A stretch of 64,000 nucleotides of DNA, taken from 66-474 sp040388785. GTDB lineage: Bacteria; Pseudomonadota; Gammaproteobacteria; Xanthomonadales; Rhodanobacteraceae. The position numbers and the translations under genes are program-made. The stretch is taken from NCBI GenBank assembly GCA_040388785.1, contig JAZKBD010000023.1, positions 62,001-126,000 on the forward strand, given 5' to 3'. Under the pieces are notes generated by a model. It worked only from the letters and a program-made list of their open reading frames with translations. It was not told the DNA's origin and searched no databases. The stretch's first letter is position 1. Every line of letters starts with the position of its first letter. Shown in pieces: positions 36,419 to 45,764 of the stretch.

Positions 36419-39400
36419 ATGAACAAGATTTACAGCTTGGTGTGGAACGCTTCCATCCGCCAGATCGTGGCGGTTTCCGAATTGGCCAAGGGTTCCGGTG
36501 GAAGCGGCTCCACGGGGTCGGCCACCCGCTCGGGCTTGAAGCGCTCTGCGCTCGCCCTGGCGATCCTGGCGGCAGCAGGAGTTGCGGCATCGCCGGCCGC
36601 CTTGGCCCAGGCCGTCACCGGTGCGAACCAGGGCATCTTCGTCAATGACGGAACAGACAATGGGTGCAGCGAATTCAACGATACGACGGGCGCGCCCGCA
36701 AACTGGGTGGGCCTCGGCAACAACGCGGCGCTGTGCGGAACCACCGACAAGGCGACCCAGACCAATCGAGTGCTGTTTTACAACCCGGCGGGAAGCAACG
36801 GCTCGAATTCGTTGACGCTGGGGAACGAACTCTATGTCAATGGCGGCAAACTCGGGTTGAGCGACCAGGGCTCGGCCACGTACTCCATGCGCATCGGCAG
36901 CGCGGCGACGCTGGCGGGGACGGCGGGCAAAGACAGCATCGCGATCGGCAGCGCGCAGACTTCCGCCACCGATGGAACGACCAGCACGGCGACCACGGCT
37001 TCGGGCACCAACGCGATCGCGATCGGCAGTGCGGCCACGGCAAGCACCACCAATTCCCTCGCACTCGGCAGTTCGACGAACGCCAACGGCACGGGCGCTA
37101 CCGCGATTGGCAACACGGCTTCGGCGTTCGGCAGCCAGTCCACCGCACTGGGCGGCGGCGCGCAGGCTGGCGTGAATCCGGCCGGCGGCGTCACCACCAA
37201 CCAGTCCATCGCGCTCGGCGCGAATACGGGTGCAACCGGCGATCAATCCACCGCGCTTGGCAACAACGCGCAGGCCAGCGGCAACTCCAGTATCGCGGTC
37301 GGCGGCGACGATCTCAACAAAGTGGCGGCTGCGACATACAACAACGTCACGATCAACGGCACAACCTACAACGGCATGACCGGCGCGCAGCTGTACACAT
37401 TGCTGACCGGCAGCAGCGCGATCGCCGTCAACGTGTATCACACGCCGGTCGCGGGTGACGCGTCGATCGCACTGGGTCCGCAGGCCATGGCCGGCGGCTC
37501 GTTCAGCGGCAGCAGTGCCAGCGGCACGTTCACGCCGAATGGTGTGTTCGACATTGCCATCGGCGCGCAGGCGAATGCCATGGGCTTTTCGTCGATCGCG
37601 CTTGGCACCGGCGCGGCAGCCACGGCGGATACTTCTTTCGCCATCGGTCCCAATTCCAGGGCTTCGGCGCCGACGACGATTGCGTTCGGTGTTTCGGCGC
37701 TCGCGAACCAGACGAATGCCATCGCCATCGGCACCGGCGGCACTTCCGCTGCCACCTACACGCAGGCCACCGGCACCGGCGCGACCGCGCTGGGCGGCAA
37801 CGCGGCCGCGGGCGCGAAGGCCGCAGGCACCGACGCCATCGCGATTGGTGGACAAAGCTCCAGCACCGGCAGCTCGGCCATTGCCGTGGGCCGCGGCGCG
37901 ACCGTCAGCAAGAATTTCGGCGTCGCGATCGGTGACGGCGCGACGGCGGGCACTACCGCCAATGACGTCGCGTTGGGCGCGGGAAGCGTCACTCGCGCGC
38001 CCTCCGTGGGTCCGTACACCATCAATGGCGGCACGATCGCCGCGGCCAGCGATACCAATGGCGTGGTGAGCGTGGGTTCGGCGGGCAAGGAACGGCAAAT
38101 CCAGAATGTCGCCGCCGGCACGATTGCGCAAAACAGCACCGATGCCGTGAACGGTTCGCAGTTGTATGCCGTCGGCACGCAGGTCAACACCAACACCTCC
38201 AACATCGCCACGTTGCAGGCTGACCAAACGCATTTCTTCAGCGTCAAAGATGGCACCACGACGGATGGCAATTACAACAACGATGGTGCCACCGGTACCG
38301 ATGCACTGGCGGCAGGCGTCGGCGCAAGCGCCATGGGCAACGCATCGACGGCAGTCGGCAAGGGCGCTACTGCATCCGGCGACTATTCCGCGGCGATTGG
38401 GTATGGTTCCGGCGCCGGCTTCTCGGGCGCGGCGCTGGGTGACCACGCGCACGCAAATGGCGACTTCTCGGTTGCTGTCGGCCGTGCGGCCACGTCGGGA
38501 TACAAATCGGTTGCGATGGGCTACAACGCCACCGCCAACGTGAACGCGGGAGTTGCCCTGGGCAATGAAGCTATCAGCGGCGGCAACTACAGCGTCGCGG
38601 TTGGCGAAGGCTCGTTTGCACTCGGCCAGTGGTCTGCCGCGCTCGGCCCGGGCAGTTACGCAGGCGCGTATGACACCGCGGTAGGCCCGGGTGCGAATGC
38701 GCACGGCACCAACAGTGCAGCGTTGGGATTTGATAGCCAGGTCAACGGCAATTCGGGCGTCGCGGCGGGCGATCACGCTTACATTTACGGCAACAACGCC
38801 GTGGCGATGGGAATGTTCGCGCATGCGGGCAGCTCTACCCATCCCACTTACGGCAACAACGCGGTCGCCATCGGCACCAACGCTTACGCCGGCAGCGCGG
38901 TCGGCGCAGACATCGCGCTGGGCAACGGCGCGCAAGCGACGGGCGGCAGCAGCATCGCATTCGGCAGCGGCGCGCAGGCGCAGGGCGCGGAATCGATCAG
39001 CATCGGCACCGGCAATGTGGTGAGCGGCGCGAGTTCCGGCGCGTTCGGTGATCCGAACACGGTCACCGGCAACGACAGCTACGCGCTCGGCAACGACAAC
39101 ACCGTCGCCGCGAACAATGCATTCGTATTGGGCAACAACGTCACTATCGCCGCGGGTCTCGATGGTGCGGTCGCGCTCGGCAATGGCAGCGTGGTCGCGG
39201 CTTCCACGATTGCTTCGTACAACCCGGGCACGGGTGCGATCTTCGGCACGGCGCTCGGCAGCAACGTGGTCAGCGTCGGTTCGTCGGGCGGCGAGCGACG
39301 CATCACGAACGTCGCCGCGGGCGGCGCGCCGACCGATGCGGTGAACGTCAGCCAGCTGCAGTCGCTGGCGAATTCGGTGGCGACGGATCAGACGCACTTC

Positions 39401-42400
39401 TACAGCGTCAACGATGCCAACACGGCCGACGGCAACTACAACAACGACGGCGCCACCGGCATCGACGCGCTGGCTGCGGGCGTGAACGCGACGGCCAGCG
39501 GCACCGGCGCAAGCGCCGTCGGTAATGGCGCCACCGCGGGTGGTAGTCTGGCGACCGCCGTGGGCAACGCTGCGCACGCAAGCGGCGACTTCGCGACTGC
39601 GGTCGGCAATATCTCCACGGCCAGCGGCCGTAGCGCCAACGCGATCGGCGACCGCTCTGCGGCGACGAACGACGGCGCCAATGCGATGGGCTGGTACGCC
39701 GCGGCCTCCGGCGCGAACTCGGTGGCGATCGGCTCGCAGAGCCAGGCTTCCAATACCAACGACGTTGCGCTGGGTACTTCGGCGCAAGCCACGGGTGCCT
39801 ATGGTTCCGTCGCGATCGGATCCGCCAGCAAGGCGTCGAACACCAATGCCATCGCGCTCGGCAATTCCGCCAATGCGGCGGGCAGCAACAGCAGTGCGAT
39901 CGGCGTGGGTTCGTCCGCAGGCGCGGATGAAAGCGCCGCGTTCGGCCACAATGCCAACGCCGGCGGCAAGTTCAGCACCGCCGCGGGTTATGCCACCTCG
40001 GCCAGCGGTTATGTGTCGACCGCGCTGGGCACAAGGGCGAATGCCTCCGGGAAGTTCGGCACCGCCAACGGCTACGACACCTCGGCCGGTGGCTACGTTT
40101 CGACGGCCATCGGAACCCGGGCCAACGCCGCCGGGAAGTTCAGCACCGCCACGGGTTATGCGAGCCACGCGACGGGCGATTACTCCGTCGCGCTGGGCAG
40201 CTCGGCGCAAGCCACCGGCACTTACGGCGCGGTAGCGATCGGGCAATCCAGCAACGCATCGAACGCCAACGCGGTGGCCCTTGGCCATTCCGCCAGTGCG
40301 ACGGGCTCCAACAGCAACGCGATCGGTGTGGGTTCGTCGGCCGGTGCCGACGACAGCGCGGCGCTCGGCCACAACGCAAACGCGAGCGGCGTGGCCAGCG
40401 TGGCGCTCGGGTTGCAGGCGGCGGCCTCGGGCACCATCGCCACGGCGATCGGCACCTTGTCGGTGGCCTCGCAAAGTTACTCGGCGGCCGTCGGTGATTA
40501 CTCTTCCGCCACCGCGTTGGGTGCATCGGCCTTTGGCGACCGCGCCACTGCATCGGGCACCTCCAGTACCGCACTGGGTCGTGGCGCTACCGCGAGTGGC
40601 ACCGACAGTTTTGCCGGCGGCGCCGCCAGTGCAACCGGCACCAACGGCGTGGCGATCGGCAACGGCGCCAGCGATGGCGGCTTTGCCGGCTCGGTCGCGC
40701 TGGGTTCCGGCTCGGTCGCGGGTGCGGCCAATCCGACGACAAGCGTGGTGATCGATGGCACGACCTACAATTTTGCCGGCGCCACACCGTCCAGCGTGGT
40801 CAGCGTGGGTGCCGCGGGCGCCGAACGCCAAGTCACCAACGTCGCCGCCGGGCAGTTGAACGCCAACAGTACCGACGCGGTGAACGGTTCGCAGTTGTAT
40901 GCGACCAACCAGGCCGTCGACGCCGTCGGCGCGATCGCCAATGCAGGTTGGAATCTGTCGGCCAATGGCGGCACGGCCGTGAACATCGCACCGGGTGCGA
41001 CGGTGGACGTCGCGCAAGGCACCAACATCGTGGTGACGCAGGATGCGACCACGGGCAATCTCACCATCGCGACCTCCGACACGCCGGTGTTCACCAGCGT
41101 GACCACCGGCAACACGGTGATGGACAACACCGGTGTGACGATCACGGGCGGTGCGAACGGCACCGTCAGCCTGACGAACAATGGCCTCGACAACGGCGGC
41201 AACAAGATCGTCAATGTCGCGGACGGCACCGATCCGACCGACGCGGTGAACCTGGGTCAGATGGACGTAGCTGTTGCGGGCGTGAAGACGCATTACTACA
41301 GCGTCAACGACGGCGGCACGCAGGGCGGCAACTACAACGATGACGGCGCGACCGCCACGGGTGCGCTGGCGGCAGGCGTGGACGCAAGCGCTACCGCCGG
41401 CAACGCCACGGCAGTGGGCCAGCACGCGATGGCTTACGCCACCAACGCCACCGCCCTCGGCACCGGATCGTTCGCGATCGGCACCAACAGCACCGCGGTC
41501 GGCGACGCGGCGCAGGCGCGCGGCGGCAACAGCGCCGCATTCGGTTACGGCGCGTATGCGCTGGGCACCAACAGCAGCGCGATCGGCACCGGTGCACTGG
41601 TGCGCGGCAACTACAGCGTGGGCATCGGCAATGGCGCCTACGGCGGTGGCACCGCCGCGGTCGCGATCGGCAATGGCGCCGCGACCGGCAGCAACGGCAA
41701 TCCGGCATTCGGCAACAACGGCGTGGCGATCGGCAACGGCGCCTATGCGGGTTCGGCCGCTGGTTCCGACAGCGCGTTGGGCAGCGGTGCGCGCGCGGAT
41801 GGTGGTTTCAGCACCGCGCTTGGCGGCGGCGCGTATGCACACGGCAGTCATTCCACGGCCGTGGGCAGCGCCTTTGCGGGGGGCGCGTACAGCGCGGCGT
41901 TCGGAGATGGCGCCAGCGTGGCCACTGCGATCGGCAATGTTGCCAACAGCATGGCCCTCGGCCACAACGCATCGGTCGGCAGCTTCGGCGGAGATGACAG
42001 CAACAGCATTGCAATCGGCAACTCGGCTTACGTCGGCGGCCGTCGCGGCAGCACAAGCAAATACGCCGCCAGCAACAGCATCGCGCTCGGCAATCACGCC
42101 TACGTGGGCAACCCGAACGAGAATACCAGTGACGCAATGGCGATGGGCGCTTACGCCACGGCATCCGCCAGTTACACCACGGCGCTCGGCGCACACGCCA
42201 GCGCCAACAACGCCAACGACGTGGCGCTGGGTGCGAACAGCGTGACCGCGGCCGCCAACCCGACCGCCAGCGCGGTGATCGGCGGCACGCTCTACAACTT
42301 TGCGGGCAGCAATCCGCAAAGCGTGGTGAGCGTCGGCAGTGTCGGCAACGAGCGGCAGATCACCAACGTCGCGGCCGGGCAGTTGAACCAGAACAGCACC

Positions 42401-44647
42401 GACGCGGTGAACGGCTCGCAGTTGTACGCCACCAACCAGGCCGTCGACGCGGTCAGCAGCGTCGCGAACGAAGGCTGGAACGTGACGACGGCCGCGACCG
42501 GCACGGGCGTGGCGAATGGCACGAGCATCGCGAACGTCGGCCCCGGACAGACCATGACGCTGACCGCGGGCGACAACATCGTCGCGACGCAAAACGGTAC
42601 CAACGTGGCGATCGGGTTGAACCCGGTGTTGACGGGCTTGACCAGCGTGACGGCCGGCAACACCACGATGGACACCAACGGCCTGACGATCATCGGTGGC
42701 GCGAATGGAACGGTGAGCCTGACCAGCAGCGGCCTCGACAACGGCGGCAACCAGATCCACGGCGTGTCCGACGGTACCGCCGCGACCGATGCGGTGAACG
42801 TGAGCCAACTCGACACGGCGGTGGCCGGTGCGAAGACGCATTACTTCAGCGTCAATGACGGCGGCACGCAGCGGGCCAACTACAACAATGATGGCGCGAC
42901 CGGCGTCGATTCCATGGCGGCAGGCGTGGCTGCGTCGGCACGCGGTGATTACGCGACGGCCGCAGGTTCCTACGCCATCGCGGCGGGCGCCTACAGCGTG
43001 GCCTTCGGCAGTCATGCTGCCGTGGACACGCTCGCCGGCAATGTCACCAACAGCATGGCACTTGGCAACAACGCGTGGGTCGGCAGTATCGGCGGTGATG
43101 ACAGCAACAGCATCGCCATCGGCAACTCTGCCTACGTTGGCGGCAACCGCTACAGCGGCAGCAAATACGCCGCCAAGGGCAGCATCGCGATTGGCGATCA
43201 TGCGTATGTCGGCAATCCCAAAGCAGACACCAACTATGCGATGGCGCTGGGTGGCTATGCCCGCGCAACCGCGAGCTACGCCACGGCCATTGGTGCACAA
43301 GCCAGTGCGTCGGGCTACGCGTCGGCGGCGCTGGGTCATGCTGCGTCGGCGTCGGGCGATGGCTCGGTGGCACTCGGCACCACGTCGATCGCGAGCGGAA
43401 CCTATTCCACGGCCGTGGGTGCGTTCGCAGCCGCGCAAGGCTATTCGTCCGCCGCCTTGGGTGACAGCGCGAACGCGCTGGGTGACCGCAGCCTTGCGCT
43501 CGGCGCCAACGCCGTGGCCAACAACGCGGATGACGTGGCGCTGGGCGACGGCTCGGTGACGGCGGCCGCGAACCCGACGCCGACCGGCGTGATCAACGGC
43601 GTGACCTACAGCTACGCGGGTGGCAATCCGGCCAGCGTGGTGAGCGTCGGCAGCGCCGGCAACGAGCGGCAGATCACCAACGTTGCGGCCGGCCGCGTCA
43701 GCGCGACCAGCACCGACGCGGTGAACGGCTCGCAGTTGTACGCGACCAACCAGGCGGTCGGAGGCATCCAGCAGCAGATCAACACCATCAACCAGGGTGG
43801 CAGCGGCGAGTTCCAGACCAGTGCGGACAGCACCGGTTCGCCTTCGCCGACGGGCATCAACTCGGCGGCGGGCGGCGCGAATGCCACCGCGTCCGGCAAC
43901 GACAGCCTCGCGATCGGCAACGGCAGCACCGCGAGCGGCAACCAGAGCACCGCGGTGGGCACGTCCTCCACGGCCAACGGAACAGGCAGCACCGCGATTG
44001 GTGATGGCGCGCAGGCGACCGGCGACAACAGCGTGGCACTCGGCGCAGGCTCGGTTGCGACCGGCGCCAACACCGTGTCGGTGGGTTCCGCGGGCAACCA
44101 GCGCAAGATCACCAACGTCGCCGCGGGCACCGCGGCGACCGACGCGGTCAACGTCAGCCAGTTGAAGCAGGCGCAGGCGGGCGGTGTGCAATACGACACC
44201 AACAGCGACGGCAGCACCGACTACAACAGCATCACGCTGAATCCGGGTGGCACGGGACCGACCGTGATCCACAACGTCGGTGCCGGCACGGCCAACGGCG
44301 ATGCGGTGAACGTCGGGCAGATGAACACCGCGATCGCCGGTGCCGTCACCTCGGCCAACAACTACACCGACCAGCGCTACAACGAACTGCAGGGTAGCCT
44401 GACCCAGATCGGTAACCGTGCGAATGCAGGCATCGCTTCGGCGATCGCGGCGGCCAGCCTGCCGCAGCCCTACGCACCGAACCAGAGTTCGCTGGGCGTG
44501 GGCATGGGTTCATTCCATGGCGAAGCGGGCATCGCGGTCGGCATGTCGAAGATCTCGGAAAGCGGCCGTTTCATCCTCAAGGCAAACGTCAGCTCCGACA
44601 CGCGCGGCGACGTCGGTGCGGGCGTCGGCGCCGGCATCGTGTGGTGA
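36419..44647 (+). CDS. Giant trimeric autotransporter adhesin (XadA/YadA/Hia type)
   Basis: A 2742-residue type Vc surface adhesin. Residues 1-24 form an ESPR extension (MNKIYSLVWNASIRQIVAVS), followed by a hydrophobic core and signal cleavage near AQA at about 64. From about residue 160 come long arrays of YadA/Hia-head repeats (AxAxGxxSxAxG), interrupted by nine neck motifs such as NVAAG...DAVNGSQL or DAVNVSQL. Four copies of an approximately 45-residue module (for example THYYSVNDGGTQ, then DGATG, near 38224, 39388, 41284 and 42833) follow necks. The last ~75 residues are a short stalk and a four-strand YadA anchor ending in Trp. Internal duplications are marked. GAGGA precedes the ATG. 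A lipoprotein partner lies downstream. Confidence 0.95.
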   Translation: MNKIYSLVWNASIRQIVAVSELAKGSGGSGSTGSATRSGLKRSALALAILAAAGVAASPAALAQAVTGANQGIFVNDGTDNGCSEFNDTTGAPANWVGLGNNAALCGTTDKATQTNRVLFYNPAGSNGSNSLTLGNELYVNGGKLGLSDQGSATYSMRIGSAATLAGTAGKDSIAIGSAQTSATDGTTSTATTASGTNAIAIGSAATASTTNSLALGSSTNANGTGATAIGNTASAFGSQSTALGGGAQAGVNPAGGVTTNQSIALGANTGATGDQSTALGNNAQASGNSSIAVGGDDLNKVAAATYNNVTINGTTYNGMTGAQLYTLLTGSSAIAVNVYHTPVAGDASIALGPQAMAGGSFSGSSASGTFTPNGVFDIAIGAQANAMGFSSIALGTGAAATADTSFAIGPNSRASAPTTIAFGVSALANQTNAIAIGTGGTSAATYTQATGTGATALGGNAAAGAKAAGTDAIAIGGQSSSTGSSAIAVGRGATVSKNFGVAIGDGATAGTTANDVALGAGSVTRAPSVGPYTINGGTIAAASDTNGVVSVGSAGKERQIQNVAAGTIAQNSTDAVNGSQLYAVGTQVNTNTSNIATLQADQTHFFSVKDGTTTDGNYNNDGATGTDALAAGVGASAMGNASTAVGKGATASGDYSAAIGYGSGAGFSGAALGDHAHANGDFSVAVGRAATSGYKSVAMGYNATANVNAGVALGNEAISGGNYSVAVGEGSFALGQWSAALGPGSYAGAYDTAVGPGANAHGTNSAALGFDSQVNGNSGVAAGDHAYIYGNNAVAMGMFAHAGSSTHPTYGNNAVAIGTNAYAGSAVGADIALGNGAQATGGSSIAFGSGAQAQGAESISIGTGNVVSGASSGAFGDPNTVTGNDSYALGNDNTVAANNAFVLGNNVTIAAGLDGAVALGNGSVVAASTIASYNPGTGAIFGTALGSNVVSVGSSGGERRITNVAAGGAPTDAVNVSQLQSLANSVATDQTHFYSVNDANTADGNYNNDGATGIDALAAGVNATASGTGASAVGNGATAGGSLATAVGNAAHASGDFATAVGNISTASGRSANAIGDRSAATNDGANAMGWYAAASGANSVAIGSQSQASNTNDVALGTSAQATGAYGSVAIGSASKASNTNAIALGNSANAAGSNSSAIGVGSSAGADESAAFGHNANAGGKFSTAAGYATSASGYVSTALGTRANASGKFGTANGYDTSAGGYVSTAIGTRANAAGKFSTATGYASHATGDYSVALGSSAQATGTYGAVAIGQSSNASNANAVALGHSASATGSNSNAIGVGSSAGADDSAALGHNANASGVASVALGLQAAASGTIATAIGTLSVASQSYSAAVGDYSSATALGASAFGDRATASGTSSTALGRGATASGTDSFAGGAASATGTNGVAIGNGASDGGFAGSVALGSGSVAGAANPTTSVVIDGTTYNFAGATPSSVVSVGAAGAERQVTNVAAGQLNANSTDAVNGSQLYATNQAVDAVGAIANAGWNLSANGGTAVNIAPGATVDVAQGTNIVVTQDATTGNLTIATSDTPVFTSVTTGNTVMDNTGVTITGGANGTVSLTNNGLDNGGNKIVNVADGTDPTDAVNLGQMDVAVAGVKTHYYSVNDGGTQGGNYNDDGATATGALAAGVDASATAGNATAVGQHAMAYATNATALGTGSFAIGTNSTAVGDAAQARGGNSAAFGYGAYALGTNSSAIGTGALVRGNYSVGIGNGAYGGGTAAVAIGNGAATGSNGNPAFGNNGVAIGNGAYAGSAAGSDSALGSGARADGGFSTALGGGAYAHGSHSTAVGSAFAGGAYSAAFGDGASVATAIGNVANSMALGHNASVGSFGGDDSNSIAIGNSAYVGGRRGSTSKYAASNSIALGNHAYVGNPNENTSDAMAMGAYATASASYTTALGAHASANNANDVALGANSVTAAANPTASAVIGGTLYNFAGSNPQSVVSVGSVGNERQITNVAAGQLNQNSTDAVNGSQLYATNQAVDAVSSVANEGWNVTTAATGTGVANGTSIANVGPGQTMTLTAGDNIVATQNGTNVAIGLNPVLTGLTSVTAGNTTMDTNGLTIIGGANGTVSLTSSGLDNGGNQIHGVSDGTAATDAVNVSQLDTAVAGAKTHYFSVNDGGTQRANYNNDGATGVDSMAAGVAASARGDYATAAGSYAIAAGAYSVAFGSHAAVDTLAGNVTNSMALGNNAWVGSIGGDDSNSIAIGNSAYVGGNRYSGSKYAAKGSIAIGDHAYVGNPKADTNYAMALGGYARATASYATAIGAQASASGYASAALGHAASASGDGSVALGTTSIASGTYSTAVGAFAAAQGYSSAALGDSANALGDRSLALGANAVANNADDVALGDGSVTAAANPTPTGVINGVTYSYAGGNPASVVSVGSAGNERQITNVAAGRVSATSTDAVNGSQLYATNQAVGGIQQQINTINQGGSGEFQTSADSTGSPSPTGINSAAGGANATASGNDSLAIGNGSTASGNQSTAVGTSSTANGTGSTAIGDGAQATGDNSVALGAGSVATGANTVSVGSAGNQRKITNVAAGTAATDAVNVSQLKQAQAGGVQYDTNSDGSTDYNSITLNPGGTGPTVIHNVGAGTANGDAVNVGQMNTAIAGAVTSANNYTDQRYNELQGSLTQIGNRANAGIASAIAAASLPQPYAPNQSSLGVGMGSFHGEAGIAVGMSKISESGRFILKANVSSDTRGDVGAGVGAGIVW
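39968..40186 (+). repeat. 84-bp tandem repeats in the adhesin head
   Basis: A 28-residue unit starting KFSTAAGYATSASG recurs at 39968, 40052 and 40136 (the third copy is partial). The units are in frame and differ by a few substitutions. They sit inside a larger duplication with a 423-bp offset (AYGSVAIG at residue 1128 against TYGAVAIG at 1269). Confidence 0.8.
40823..43080 (+). repeat. Large in-frame duplication in the adhesin (about 1.5 kb)
   Basis: The block neck, GWN-type domain, GGANGTVSLT, second neck, SVNDGG module and head occurs twice, with its first neck at residues 1469 and 1978, an offset of 509 residues (1527 bp). A further neck of the same type follows at residue 2416. The insert GGDDSNSIAIGNSAYVGG also appears twice (near 41989 and 43094). 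Confidence 0.75.
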
Positions 44648-44658
44648 TCAAGGCGACG

Positions 44659-44687
44659 CCGGGCATCCACCGCGCGTGGGTGCCCGG
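44659..44687 (+). other. Intercistronic stem-loop between adhesin and lipoprotein genes
   Basis: A 12-bp stem (CCGGGCATCCAC with GTGGGTGCCCGG, one T-G pair) with a CGCGC loop, starting 12 bp after the adhesin stop and ending 32 bp before the next start. There is no T run, so it is more likely an mRNA-processing or stability element than a terminator. Confidence 0.55.
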
Positions 44688-44718
44688 TGTTCCTCAAAAA
44701 ACAATGGGAGAAAACATC

Positions 44719-45537
44719 GTGGGAAATTCATCGCACAAATGCGCCGTGCTCGCCGTTGTACTATTGACCGCGGGCGTACTCGCCGGCTGCGGCAGCTTGA
44801 GTCATGGCATCACGAAGGACGGCTCGCACGCACAGCAACTGGTGTGGCCGCAGCCTTCGGATGCCAATCCGCTGCATCGCGGCGGCACCTTCCCGAACCT
44901 CGACAACCTGCGCCAGGTGCAGGCCGGCTTGAACAAGAACCAGATCATCGCGCTGATCGGTGCGCCGCATTTCAATGAAGGCTTCGCCGGCGTGCGTGAA
45001 TGGAATTACGTGTTCAACTTCCGCAAGGACGGCGCGGTGACGCAGTGCGAGTACAAGATCCTGTTCGACGACGACAAGATCGCACGCAGCTTCTACTGGA
45101 ATCCCGAAGCGTGCGCGGATTTCCTGACTGCGCCCGCGAAGGCCGCGCCGCAGGTCGAGCATTTCACGCTGTCCACCGATGCCTTGTTCGCGTTCGACAA
45201 ATACAAGCTGTCCGACATCAAGCCGCAAGGGCGCGCAGAACTCGACGATCTGGCGCAGAAGCTCACCGCGCCCGATGCGAAGGCCGAGCACATCCACGTG
45301 ATCGGTTACACCGACCGCCTCGGCAGCACGCAATACAACCAGACGTTGTCCGAACGCCGTGCGGCGATGGTGCGCGATTACCTCGCGGGCAAAGGCATCG
45401 CGTCCGACCGCATCGACGCCGAGGGCCGTGGTGAAGCGGATCCGGTCACGACCTGCAACGACAACAACCGCGCGAAACTGATCGCGTGCCTCGCGCCCAA
45501 CCGCCGCGTCGTGGTCGAGGCCGAAGGCACGCACTGA
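44719..45537 (+). CDS. BamE-OmpA-like lipoprotein, TpgA-type partner of the adhesin
   Basis: A 272-residue predicted lipoprotein. A GTG at 44719 with GGGAG 8 nt upstream gives a compact signal peptide with lipobox LAGC ending at Cys24; an ATG at 44704 is the alternative. Residues about 60-130 resemble the SmpA/OmlA (BamE) fold (QVQAGLNKNQIIALIGAPHF). The C-terminal half is an OmpA-like peptidoglycan-binding domain (FDKYKLSDIKPQGRAELDD, VIGYTDRLGSTQYNQTLSERR). The same domain order directly downstream of a trimeric autotransporter is the TpgA arrangement known from Acinetobacter AtaA, where the partner ties the adhesin to peptidoglycan. That role is inferred here. Confidence 0.88.
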   Translation: MGNSSHKCAVLAVVLLTAGVLAGCGSLSHGITKDGSHAQQLVWPQPSDANPLHRGGTFPNLDNLRQVQAGLNKNQIIALIGAPHFNEGFAGVREWNYVFNFRKDGAVTQCEYKILFDDDKIARSFYWNPEACADFLTAPAKAAPQVEHFTLSTDALFAFDKYKLSDIKPQGRAELDDLAQKLTAPDAKAEHIHVIGYTDRLGSTQYNQTLSERRAAMVRDYLAGKGIASDRIDAEGRGEADPVTTCNDNNRAKLIACLAPNRRVVVEAEGTH

Positions 45538-45561
45538 GCGCGCGCACGAAGTTCCACACTT

Positions 45562-45588
45562 GAGCCGGCCCTGCGCCGGCTCTTTTTT
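45562..45588 (+). terminator. Rho-independent terminator of the adhesin operon
   Basis: GAGCCGGC pairs perfectly with GCCGGCTC around a five-base loop and is followed by six T residues. It lies 25 bp after the lipoprotein stop codon. Confidence 0.92.
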
Positions 45589-45626
45589 GAGTTCGCGTTC
45601 GTCCTGAGCGCAGGCCCGTAGCATCG

Positions 45627-45660
45627 AAATGGGAACGGCCATGGATGGGCGCGTTTTCAG
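45627..45660. repeat. Possible degenerate copy of the dispersed repeat
   Basis: Contains AACGGCCATGGATGG, which matches part of copy D at 21744-21777, but the second half of the element is absent. It lies in the 176-bp gap between the terminator and tatD, which otherwise holds nothing I can assign. Confidence 0.3.
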
Positions 45661-45764
45661 GCGTGAGCTAGCCGAAGTGCGTGGCTGCACTTCGACTCCG
45701 TGAGCTTGAGCCGCTACGCTCCAGCGCGAATGGATGGCACAGAACTCCGTTCGGAACATTACCC

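Noticed and set aside
39968..40186. Regular direct repeats considered as a CRISPR array
   Set aside because: The repeats are in frame, 84 bp long with no unique spacers, lie inside the adhesin coding sequence, and no cas genes are present.
36140..44272. A 2710-codon open frame antisense to the adhesin
   Set aside because: It mirrors the repetitive, stop-poor G+C-rich codons of the adhesin. The product is a low-complexity Arg/Ala/Val/Gly string with no start signal or domain, whereas the plus-strand protein has a signal peptide, necks and an anchor.
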